This document shows, in pieces, positions 46,264-57,077 of a stretch of DNA of 64,000 nt. Within the stretch, counting starts at the first letter, position 1; every line of letters starts with the position of its first letter. Origin of the DNA: Rugalucina vietnamica (lineage: Eukaryota > Mollusca > Bivalvia > Lucinida > Lucinidae). The position numbers and the translations under genes are program-made. The notes under the pieces are model-generated. The model was not told where the DNA came from and ran no database searches. It saw nothing but the letters and a program-made list of their open reading frames with translations. Where the stretch lies: positions 28,116,278 through 28,180,277 of the forward strand of contig OZ024876.1 in NCBI GenBank assembly GCA_964017185.1, read 5' to 3'.

Positions 46264-49200
46264 TATATTTAGGAAGTAACAATTTAAGTTCAAATATCTA
46301 GTAAATGATTTAACAGAATAACACAATAATAGAATGTTCATGATTTTGTTAAATTTAAAATCCAAACACAGAAAGAAGGTAGGAAAGAAAAGACAATACT
46401 AGGCATCTCATATAATTGAACTAAACGTTATATATTATATGAGCAAGATGACTAGCTATTTACAAACAAGGTGGCCATCTTGCTAGCACCGACAAACAAA
46501 TAGTGTGCGTACTTCAGACTATTCGGGCAATGTAACGATATCCCACACCAGAAAGAAAGCATAACGGAAATATTATGACAAACTGAGTGACGTTTATATT
46601 ACCCATGTCTTTGTCGATCTTCGCAAACCAAGTTTTATGACGTGGTTAAGAATATCACTGAAGAATTAAGTTTGCCGCTAAATAAAAAATGTAGAGCAGA
46701 TGACATTTAAAAAGTAATAACATCCATTTAGGTGAATCAGAATCACACTCTGAAGGTTAAGCGAAGTACTTGCTAGGGAAATTGTACCTAAGGGAAAAGC
46801 GTTTTCTGCTTTATAGCTTATTTTCATAGAGAAAAGCGTCATATCTGAGGTAGCGATAGTGCATGTGACGCCTAGAAATATAATTGGGCCATTTGTTGAG
46901 AAAACTTGTTTTCTAAGTCAGGTTCAAAGAAACCAGTCGAGTTATGGCAATTTGCTTAACTGTATACAAAACAGCAGTGTGGATAGACAATGTCAAGATT
47001 AAAGTCAAAGCCTAGGTCAGATACTATACGTAGATATAAGTCAAATTGCATAAATTACTTATCACAATAACATGTACCAATAAATGCAGTTAGATTGTGG
47101 TAGTTAAGGTAGTTAAACTTCATGATACGGATTATGCGGTCAGTTGCGTAAGCAATCACTGGCTTTGGTCAAAGTACTGCCACACTAGCACAAACGAATG
47201 CTCAGGCGGAATGTCCTCCATATATATCCAGCCAGCCTTTCGCAAGTTATTCGTAACAATCTGTAGGTATGCGTATCTGTATGGTCCGTCATATCAGGCA
47301 CTGGTGAAAAACACATACACAATACATAATTATACGTTACTTTGATATTACGTTACGATACGCACAGGTGTGTGCGGTTGCGGTGCAATATGAATTGTTA
47401 CGGATATAGTGGATTGCTGTGAAAGATGCTGTCATTTTGTGGTAGTGTGACTATGCTTTGACCAAGGCCAGTGGTTGCTAACGCCAGGACGAACGATTTC
47501 AGTGTACAAGTTTCCGCAGCATCACTTAACAACCCATGCGTTGTACATGTCTACCTTGACACACCGACTACACTGTAATATTTGCCAGGTTGATAACTTG
47601 ATAACTCAAGCCGGGGTGTTATGGCCCCGTTTCAGGACAGGTAGGTTGGTATAGTTCATACAAGCCTGCCTCAAATGTGAGTTGCCATACTCACGTATGA
47701 CACATTAATCCTGGTTTGTCTACAATAAGTAAACATTATTTTCCAACAGCTGATTTGTGTGAGACCAACCGCAAAAATTGTGTCCAATGACGACCCAGGT
47801 AAGCAAGAAAATATAGTGGTCTCCAGTACGCAAGTGCTTGGCACTCAGAGTAAACATTGGCCCAACTAGGCAGCCTACAAATACCCAGACCTGACAGTGT
47901 TATCTTTTCACCATGTCTGACGGTTATATGCACTGTTGGGAAAATAGTTTCTGATTCTGATAATAGTTAGTGTGTTATTGCGGAAGAACAATAATCCAGA
48001 AAACGCATTTGTGCTTTGTCGTTATTTTAACGTGCTCGTTGAAAATAAACTCGCCATAATCGTCGATTTTAATTTAAGCTGTTTACATTATATTTTGCAG
48101 GAAGTAATGAGTACAGGAAATGCTGTACAAATAGTTATAGATACACAAGTTTAAATTTTCATATTGACATTGGTCTTGAAAGCTGTAACAAAACGTGACC
48201 TACCATTATATCGCGGCTACGAAGCTAATGAGGTGGAATCTCTTGGGGAAGAGGCATTAGCAGTCTGGTTACACGATCCGTTCCTGATAATTGATCTATT
48301 CAAAACAATATCGGACACTTGACACAAAAATGACTGCATTTTGAAGCATATTTCGAACTGCAATCAGCACAGTGCATCAGAGCTTTTATTCATGACTTTA
48401 CAAATTATTTTAGGTGTGTTTCCCCGTTGAACCAAGAACAATTTTATCTGTAAATTCGTTTTTACATCGACACGATATCTCAAATTTGTATTCTTCACGG
48501 CCACCAATTCAGCTCTTTTATAGCAAAATCATGTGACAATGATAAATTCATTTGCGCTGTTCCCATTTCAAGACATCTTTCAAAAGTATGAGATACATGA
48601 AGGTTATATATCTACATATGGCTTCTTTTGTCTCCATCCGAACTGCTAAAACCTAGCCTATGGTTTGGATTCAGTTTTGAGGTGTGTGCAACAAATGTCT
48701 TAAAACATGAGTAATAAATGATAAAAGAACACAGATATAATTACACTTGTCGCATCCCTCTTCTGCATTGTAGGAAGTGCCGCAAATGAATTTATTATCA
48801 TTGCGTTTTGCTATGAAAGAGCGGGAATGGAGGCCGTGATTCAGGGTCAAGTGACGCAACAGTGTCAGTCAACGTATTTGTTCAAAATACGAGATTAATT
48901 TCCTTGTGATATGCGAATGACGTCGCAATAACCTGAATGACGAAACGACTCTGTGGTGGTGGGTAACATCGCTCCGTCAGTAGAGATGGTCGACATCACA
49001 TGAGCTGTACCACAATTTCATTTCAGGCTATTTTGATATAAGTGTATATATACAAGATCAAATTATATCCATGTGAAGATTTTTTATTGTATACAATTTG
49101 CTAAGGTCACAAAAATTTTATGTCCTGAACAAAAACTAATTAATTTCTTTTTTATCATGAAACGAGTGCTGTTTCTGGGTTTCCTAAAAGTAATAAAATA

Positions 49201-49818
49201 CAAGTTTATATTTGCGATAACAGTCAATTCATTGTAGGAGTGACAGGGTACGAATACTTTAAAGTTTCGTTTTATATGATTGCCAGTGATAACAAGGCTC
49301 GATCAGACATATAAAGTTTGTGACAATTCATCGACAAGCTGATTTTTGTTGCAAAGGAATTTTCTGAAGGAAGGTATGAATTGTTCATGACATATGTATA
49401 CTGCTATATCATATTTCTGACGCCAGGACGCATGACGCCTATTTTGACTTTAGGTTTAAACGCGTTATATCGTGGTTTAAGTTGTGTGCCAGGTTTGACG
49501 TCAAATCAAGCGTTTAATTGATACCATTAATGATGACAGTAACAGGATGGAAGCATTTTCGAAACAGTTTAGGATTCGGTTGTATTTATAATAGATGAGA
49601 ATATGTAGGGTTTTTTTCTGCGATTAATTTGTCTCTATGTTTGTAAAGCAAAAACGAAAACTAAATATACAATTTTTGTCATTTTGTATTACTATTCCGT
49701 GCAAACAGTAATAAATGACTTACATTTAGTACCGAGTGGATTCCTTTATGACTGTCTAATACTATTTACGGTCAGATGGCGTGGATTCTGGTAATTCAGC
49801 TTTCGCAGCAATGAGAAA
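46264..49818. other. Mostly unassigned DNA with one inverted pair and block D2
   Basis: 47152-47192 and 47439-47478 are inverted copies (GCAATCACTGGCTTTGGTC against GACCAAGGCCAGTGGTTGC) around a 246-bp centre. 48210-48490 is homologous to 15370-15640. No gene is recognised in the remaining sequence. Confidence 0.5.
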
Positions 49819-50025
49819 TGAGCCGTGGCATGGGAAAACCATCAATCTACATAGACGAAAACAAGGGCGCTGATCAGCAACGAAGCTGATCTGCGCCTTT
49901 GTTTTCGCTACACGGATAGTACAATTCCTTTACTTTCTAAATCCAAAATTTCCAGCCTCCAACCATCTTCTTTGTCAGACCTTCGGTCGGAACCCAAATT
50001 GTTGGTTTTCTCATGCACAGGCTCA
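49819..50025 (+). mobile_element. F1 palindromic-core element, shortened loop
   Basis: Ends TGAGCCGTGGCATGGG (49819) and CATGCACAGGCTCA (to 50025). The core 49855-49909 lacks the inner part of both arms (GATCAGCAACGAAGCTGATC). Confidence 0.85.
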
Positions 50026-50090
50026 AATATTCTTCCCTTATGTATTTGTATGTGTATGTGGTTCTCAGATGGTCTTTTATTCGGGTTAAC

Positions 50091-50355
50091 CATTATGAAA
50101 ACACGCCCATGTAATATACAGAGATTTTTAAAGCTCTAAAAATGAAATAAAAAATCAGAAGAAAGTATTTGTTATTTTTCTTATTTTTCCTCAAAACATA
50201 GATTATGGGTACACGTTAGAACCGCCTCGCCGAGTACCCACAACCTATGTTTTGGAGCAAAAATAAGAAAAATAGGTATACACCTGCATACCCCAGTTTT
50301 ACTACATAAAAGTGGGGTTTAAGGGGGTATACATTGCACGGACATGTTTTATTCG
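50091..50355 (-). mobile_element. F2 element with truncated palindrome
   Basis: Starts CATTATGAAAACACGCCC. The core jumps from GAACCGCCTCGCCGAG directly to TACCCACAACC. It lies only 65 bp after an F1 copy. Confidence 0.85.
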
Positions 50356-50484
50356 GGCTCACGATAGACGTAACCATTCACCTCCATGCAGAGTTCGAAG
50401 TTCAATCATTCAGCCACCGAAAGAAAAGGCTAATACACCGTAACGGCTTATTATGCCGTAAAGTCTGAGCTGAAGAACGTTTAA

Positions 50485-51361
50485 GGATGTTCGCTTCCAA
50501 TGAAAAAGTATTTAAACTTTTTTTCTAACCACACTGTTTTGGTTCCAAATTACAACACAAGACATTTGAAAACAAAATAAGTATAGGGTAGTGTGCACTT
50601 TTTCAAGCTACGGGTCTCTGAATGAGACCTCTAAACACCATGTAGTAAATTTATTAAAATTAATTGATTTTTAATTCTTTGAAATATACCCTTGAACAAA
50701 AATACACCTAGAATACTTTCAAAAGTCACAATATTTACGTAATGCAGACTATTTTGGACCAAAAGCATACTTGAACCGGTTGACAAAATTTTACGACTAG
50801 TTTTACACTTGAAAAGTCGGAAAAATCAATATTTTGAAATGGACCAAACCCACATTTTTAGATTCAAACTTTTTCTTGTATTTTCACATAACATAGAACT
50901 TGGTAATATTGTTCGAATAAAAGAAAGAAATATACAGGGTAGTGTGCATATAAGAGAGAATCAACAACTTGAAAATCGTTTTATTTCTGAGACCCCATCT
51001 CATAAAACCACCCAAAATTTTAAAACTAGCACACAAAAGGCAGAAAGACTGACTTACTCTGTACACATATACTGCTTCTAAAATAAACATCGAACTAGTG
51101 CAATTAATTTGAAGATGTGTAATATTCAAATTTAATTTACCCTACCCCCTAAATTTTGCTGACAACTAAAACTTTCTGAAAAGTTGCAGAAAATGGGGTA
51201 AAATACGAAGTTCCTTAGACAAATTTCGTGGCTTATTCAATGCATAATATCAATATGTATCCAAATATAAAACATTAGGGAATATCTGCAACCGTTCACG
51301 AGATATTCAACAAAAGAAAACCCGAAAGTTCCGAAATGTCAAATGTTGGCAGCGAACATCC
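50485..51361. mobile_element. 877-bp TTAA-flanked element distinct from F3
   Basis: Ends GGATGTTCGCTTCCAA and TTGGCAGCGAACATCC, flanked by TTAA at 50481-50484 and 51362-51365. The TTAA target suggests a piggyBac-like element. The interior is AT-rich, with overlapping frames of at most 90 codons and no transposase motif. Confidence 0.7.
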
Positions 51362-51365
51362 TTAA

Positions 51366-51687
51366 ATGCATGTCATCTTGGCATTGATCTGCATCAATTT
51401 GGTGAAATGTCAAATAGACAATACCACACCAGGGGGATGGGCTGTTCATTCTTTCACACCAATTTGTCGTAGTTTTTGCGACCGGAATGGCATTATAATG
51501 TTTTCTCCATGTTCTTTCGCTCTTAAAATAATGCATAGAATAGTAACGCTGTGAACTGATTAATCTTGTGTGGTTAGTAGATCATTTTGAGTTTCGGTCT
51601 ATGATCAAATGTATTCTTGCTTAAGATTGCACCGTTAACAATCATCCAGTGATAGATCAAACACGAGTTAGCATCTAGGAATGCACC
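51366..51687. other. Unassigned DNA
   Basis: No gene or element recognised. Confidence 0.4.
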
Positions 51688-51691
51688 TTAA

Positions 51692-51912
51692 CCCATATTT
51701 GACGAATGGATTCTCCCGTCATTATCAATTGGGTGAGTCCACTTTCATTTTTAGGGGCGTCAGGAGTGATTTTTAAATTTTATTCAATTTTTCGATGAAA
51801 CTTCTCTAAGCAAACAGAATAGCCCCAGATGGGACGCCGCGTTCTGCGGCGTCACATCTGGGGCTATTCTGTTTGCCTATGTCCCATAAAAGGGACGCCA
51901 GGCTTAAATGAG
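51692..51912 (+). mobile_element. F3 piggyBac-like MITE, intact
   Basis: TTAA at 51688-51691 and 51913-51916; complete core palindrome. It is a good reference copy (221 bp). Confidence 0.92.
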
Positions 51913-51916
51913 TTAA

Positions 51917-52700
51917 CTTTTATCGCCATCAACAACACAAATTATGCATATAATTTAGATCCATTGAAAGGAGTTCGACATTCAACGAGAGAAGGGCAAT
52001 AAAATTTCGTGTAATCATCAGTGACCGATGTATACATTGTAATATTGCATGACGAAAGAATCGTATACGAAGGGACAGTAGTTACATTTAATAAAAAAAA
52101 AACTGAGATCCTTTAAGAGCAGTGAGCATATTAGTGAGAAAAGGAATGGGCCATACCGCGGTTTCGGCTACTTAAGCCTCTTCAGTGACCATTTAGATTT
52201 GGCAAAATCCCTTCGCGGTTTGAGGTAAAGGTACGTATCTTTGAAAGCATCAATACACCACTGCAGAAAAAAGAAATTGACTGTTCATTCTTGGTCGATT
52301 TTTTCTGCTTGGTTCATTACTTCTTGATACAAACACGAGTATCTATCAGTATTAAAAATGCACTTATATGAAGGTTAGAGTGATCGCAATACATAAAATA
52401 TGAAGCGTGAGAGTGCATTGTATAAAATAAAAGTTTTTTCTATCAACATAACGACGTAATCTTTGAAATAATTTATATGTACCTGAAAAACTCATGCAAC
52501 TGTTAGATCACTCAACAACAAAAATATTCAGAATAAGTTCTTATTCTGATCGAATTCCTGCGTTTTGTTAGCATTAAGGAATGTACTTAGTATTTATTAA
52601 GACAATTTGCCGGAATACGGAATCAGTGCAGAATTAAAAGATAAAATCACCGAGTTGTAGTTTTATCCTTCCCTATGTATATTATTTTAATATTATCTAA
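51917..52700. other. Unassigned DNA
   Basis: No gene or element recognised. Confidence 0.4.
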
Positions 52701-52703
52701 TTA

Positions 52704-53053
52704 CCACACGCCGTACAACTGATAGTTTTGAAGACAGATAACTGTTTTTGAGGACAGATCAAATGGTAATTGTTGGGAAAAGGGTAGGTGAAGATTTCTT
52801 GTTTGTAAAATCAAGATGTGAATCTGTTGCGCCCTGGCGTTGATGGAGAAAGTCTTTGGTGTTTGGGGATATTGCAGCAGCAACCATGATTTATTTCGTG
52901 CCCAAATTAGACTGCTGTCCATCCATGAAATTATTTTGTAAGAAAATTTTGTAATTTTCACTTCTTGAGTTTTACAAACAAAAAATCTTCACCTACTCTT
53001 TATCCAACAATTACCATTTGATCTGTCTTCAAAACTGTCAGTTGTACGGTGTG
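52704..53053. mobile_element. 350-bp long-inverted-repeat element with TTA target
   Basis: Inverted arms of about 90-110 bp start CCACACGCCGTACAACTG (52704) and end CAGTTGTACGGTGTG (53053). They are flanked by TTA at 52701-52703 and 53054-53056. A 3-bp TWA duplication is characteristic of PIF/Harbinger, so a Harbinger-type MITE is likely. The left arm has an extra near-duplicate of about 20 bp ending GAGGACAGAT. Confidence 0.75.
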
Positions 53054-53056
53054 TTA

Positions 53057-54021
53057 GTAGATCCTTATCTTCTGTAAGCCGTAGAAGTAAATTGGTGACA
53101 AAGCACCGAGTTCATTAAACGCATTTAGGTACGCTGTAAGCCAACAATCGCATCCATACAGACACGGCAAGTTATTTTCTCTAATATTGCACTTGTGGGA
53201 ATTGTGTTCCTCCAAAACGATTACTCTTACAGAAATCAGTGTGAAACCAGAATAAAATATTGAATATAACACGAATTGTATGCAAGATTCCGTCAAATAT
53301 AGTGTTATCTCGTATTATATACAATATGGCAACTATAAAATAAATATAGGCTTTCGGCCCGTGGCATGGAAACAATGTAATGGCAACATAAAAATGATGC
53401 CTATACCAGACTTGCTGCAGATACTTTAATAGCCGAAACTGCGATATGGCTCAAAACCATCCTCATTAATATAATCACTGCCCTAAATAGAACTTACTTT
53501 TTATTTTGATTTATTAGTGCATTTTTTCCTCTGACTGCATGATGTTGCTTTGTCGACCCACTTTCCCTTTGTTAGCATAATACTTTTGCCTTCAGAAAGG
53601 ATATTGACTTAATACAGTTGTTTATCTACAAAAACATTACTATGTTTTATCTCATTTAGTAAAAGATGACGGCACTTCTGTGTGCCATAAAGTACCATAC
53701 TGACAAATACACGGATTATACATGTTACATGCATGTAAGTGAGAACAATGCGAGACAATGATACTTTTAAAATCATTGGAAAAAGTATAGATTAAATGCA
53801 CAGTTTCCAATAGAGAAGCACAAGTATGCATACAGCATGATATAACGCGCTAGAAAAATTTCCACCAATTTACGCAACAATGTATACTTTAAGTTTTTAA
53901 AGAGGAACCCGATTTTGCTATCATTGTTAAAAAAAAAGCCATGGTATGATAGTGATCTTAAAACAAATTTGAGTTCAGTCACCTTGACTGACAGTAAGGA
54001 TAATTCATTTAATGCAAAATA
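53057..54021. other. Unassigned DNA
   Basis: No gene or element recognised. Confidence 0.4.
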
Positions 54022-54030
54022 GGCAAACCT

Positions 54031-54334
54031 TAGCCTGGGTTCCAGTCTGATCATTTTTTTTTCTCATTGTTTATATTATGTTTCTTGGTCAAAATGACGT
54101 CAATATCTACGGAAATCGATAACGGTGACCGATACCTTTGATGAGTATTTTTATAATGTTCTCACTGTTGTAACTTAAAACCAGTATTTAGAAAAATAAT
54201 ATCATTGACGACTGGACCCAGGCTAGTCCTTTTGGTGACTCATATATAAACTGATTTATGTAATTATTTTCATTTTTGACCAAGAAACATAAAAATTAAA
54301 ATGAGAAAAAATGATCAGACTGGAACCCAGGCTA
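54031..54334. mobile_element. 304-bp inverted-repeat element with 9-bp target duplication
   Basis: Ends TAGCCTGGGTTCCAGTCTG and its complement, with about 65 bp of inverted homology (both arms reach TTTCTTGGTCAAAA). They are flanked by GGCAAACCT at 54022-54030 and 54335-54343. A 9-bp duplication fits Mutator-like elements; an 8-bp hAT with one chance base is the alternative. An internal GGACCCAGGCTAGTCC near 54213 copies the terminal motif. Confidence 0.85.
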
Positions 54335-54343
54335 GGCAAACCT

Positions 54344-54709
54344 ATGAACTAACTCGATGTTTTAGGCCAATATATTATATGAGTGTGGGATTACGCACCG
54401 CAAATCTGTAATTATAGCTATATATAAAAAATAATAATCCCTATATTTTAGGAGGATAACGTTTTAGCACATATGCCAGTCTCCCATACGGCCCTCCAGT
54501 GAATACAGAATTAATTATTATCGGACTTTTTATTTTATACTGGCAAACCTTTTTCATATTTTGCTATATGTAGTGCTACTATGTTTTGGGGAAGCCAGTG
54601 CTCATTTCGGGCTTCACAGACATTATTACAGCCCAATGTTTTTCATCCAGGGAAAGCTAAAAATCTAAATTTCAATCCATAAATACGTAAAAGAAATATG
54701 GAATAGCAA
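54344..54709. other. Unassigned DNA
   Basis: No gene or element recognised. Confidence 0.4.
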
Positions 54710-54713
54710 TTAA

Positions 54714-54928
54714 CTCATTTGAGCCTGGCGTCCCTTTTATGGGACATAGGCAAACAGAATAGCCCCAGATGTGAGTTCTGCGGCGTCCCATCTGGGGCTA
54801 TTCTGTTTGCTTAGAGAATTTTCATCAAAAAATTGAATAAAATTTAAAAATCACTCCTGACGCCCCTAAAAAAGAAAGTGGACTCACCCTAATGACAATG
54901 ATGGGAAAATCCATTCGTCAAATATGGG
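54714..54928 (-). mobile_element. F3 piggyBac-like MITE
   Basis: TTAA at 54710-54713 and 54929-54932. The left palindrome arm is shortened (CAGATGTGAGTTCTGC). Confidence 0.9.
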
Positions 54929-54932
54929 TTAA

Positions 54933-55559
54933 TTGCCTCATTGGTACAAATTTGCGCAGGCGAAGCCGATCATTGCATACAATACTTGATTATTTAGTGA
55001 TACTTCAAGCACGAGCTAAACTTATTTGGAAAGCGAGCGTGTTTGCATATGCAGTGCACTAGTGTTTTGTTTCGTAATTTACGCATGCAAAATAAGTTAT
55101 TAGTACTACTCACATGTAGAAGCTTTTTCACATTAAGTTACACGTACTATATAGATATTTCATGGACCACAAGAGCGCTATAGTACACAGGGTTTTAGGC
55201 ATGTTTGATTTCTACATATATTTATAAAACAAAATAATGTAACAAATGCAATAACCATACTAACAAAAACATGTTTAGATCTAATATTAGATAAGTTTAG
55301 AAATATATATTTTCATTCGTAACGCTACACGCTTGATTTAAGAGAAACACAATAATATGCAAAATATTGACTTCAATTTAACATATAAAATGTAATGTTT
55401 CATTCTTTTTTCTTTTGTCTGAGCAATATCTAAAATGAAACGTTCTTTGAAAAAGACATGCAGTTATAATCAGTAACTATATTAACTCCATGGAACTTTA
55501 CCGGTTCTGGAATGAATTCGTACAAAAATTGATTGTAAGTAAGTTGAACGTATTTCATA
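54933..55559. other. Unassigned DNA
   Basis: No gene or element recognised. Confidence 0.4.
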
Positions 55560-55794
55560 TGAGCCTGTGCGTGAGAATACCAACAATTTGGGTTCCGACC
55601 AGGTCCGATACAAACCGGGCTGTACAGTCACAGAAGATGGTTAGAGACTGGCAATTTTGGATTTATAAAGTAGAGGAATTGTACTATCCGTGTAGCGAAA
55701 ACAAAGGCGCTGATTAGTTTTGCAGTTACTGAGAAGCTGATCTGCGCCTTTTTTTCGCCTTTGTAGATTGTTGGTTTTCCCATGCGGCGGCACA
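55560..55794 (-). mobile_element. F1 palindromic-core element
   Basis: Ends TGAGCCTGTGCGTGAG (55560) and CATGCGGCGGCACA (to 55794). The core is decayed at GATTAGTTTTGCAG. Confidence 0.85.
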
Positions 55795-55848
55795 TATATG
55801 CCAAAGCTGAAAAAAAAGGTTTTTACACCACAACTGGAAGCTGGTAAG

Positions 55849-56148
55849 CATTATGAAAACATGTCCATGCAAAATACAGAATTTTTGTTGTTGTTGTAAA
55901 AAAAAAAAAATCTAAAATTTTATTTTTTTTTTTTTTTTTTTTTTTTTTTCATTTTTCTTATTTTTGCTCAAAACATAGATTGTGGGTACACGTTAGAACC
56001 GCCTCGACGAGGCGGTTCTAACGAGTACCCACAATCTATGTTTTAGAGCAAAAAGAAGAAAAATAAGTATACCCCTGCATACCCCGGTTTCACCATATAA
56101 ATGTGGGGTTAAAGGGGGTATATATTTTATGGAAATGTTTTCCTGATG
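55849..56148 (-). mobile_element. F2 element with expanded T tract
   Basis: CATTATGAAAACATG (55849) to CATGTTTTCCTGATG-like end (56148). Full palindrome around 55968-56047; a T run of about 29 at 55921-55949. Confidence 0.88.
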
Positions 56149-56766
56149 TAAATTATCGCCGTTGAAGACATCATCTTACTTTGTATCTTTATTTTCACCT
56201 TCTAAATGTTCATTGGACAAACATAGAAGTAAAGCACTACAGCTCCGTACCAAATTAATGTCCACAGCGCCAGAATCTCCATGGACTTCAGTGTATTTTT
56301 ACGTTTACAAGAACAGTTATCCTGTCTCTCCTGGTCAACCGATTTTCAAGATCATTGTGTCATTTAAAAGTTAAATAAATAAAGCAACGAACAAAATGTA
56401 TTCATTTACATGCGTTTTAAGGGTGCAATTATTTAAAGTAAGTGTGAGATTACTTTTACAGTCTTTTGGGCACGGTCACCATTGACGTCAATGGAAAAAT
56501 GATTTTTTTTAAATTGATGTATCTGAAAAATGCAAAGTCAGAAAATTTCACCAAAAATCTTATTTGTTGCTTTATTCATTTACCTTTCAAATGACACCAA
56601 AATTATAAAATATGTTGACTAGGCGAGACAGTATAATTTTTCTTGTAAACGTGAAAATACATTGAATTCTATGTGGCATGCGACGTTGTAGACATTTTGG
56701 CACGTCGCTGTATTTAGGGTCAACGATGAGGTAATGTATTAGCTCTTGTACAGAAAACTACCTTAC
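56149..56766. other. Unassigned DNA with a CRE-centred palindrome
   Basis: CCATTGACGTCAATGG at 56479-56494 is a perfect 16-bp palindrome around TGACGTCA, the known CREB/ATF site. There is no nearby promoter or gene, so regulatory use is unproven. Confidence 0.4.
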
Positions 56767-57077
56767 CATCAGGAAAACATGTCCGTGCAATGTATACCCC
56801 CTTAAACCCCACTTTAATATAGAAAAACTGGGTTATGCAAGGGTATACCTATTTTTCTTATTTTTGCTCCAAAACATAGATTGTGGGTACTCGTTAGAAC
56901 CAAATATACATGACATACATGTACCTTCAATTTATTTTAATAAGGCGGTTCTAACGTGTACCCACAATCTATATTTTGAGCAAAAATTTGAAAAATATCA
57001 AGAGTTTTCTACTGAAAATTTTCAATTTTTACAACTTCAAAAATCTCCATATATTGCATGGGCAAGTTTTCGTAATG
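56767..57077 (+). mobile_element. F2 element with a filler insertion at the palindrome centre
   Basis: CATCAGGAAAACATGTCC (56767) to GCAAGTTTTCGTAATG (57077). The inner GCCTCGGCG part is replaced by about 40 bp (56901-56942) that recurs at 57626-57667. Confidence 0.9.

Noticed and set aside
56479..56494. CRE palindrome as a promoter element
   Set aside because: It is a perfect TGACGTCA-centred site but isolated, with no start site or gene around it.
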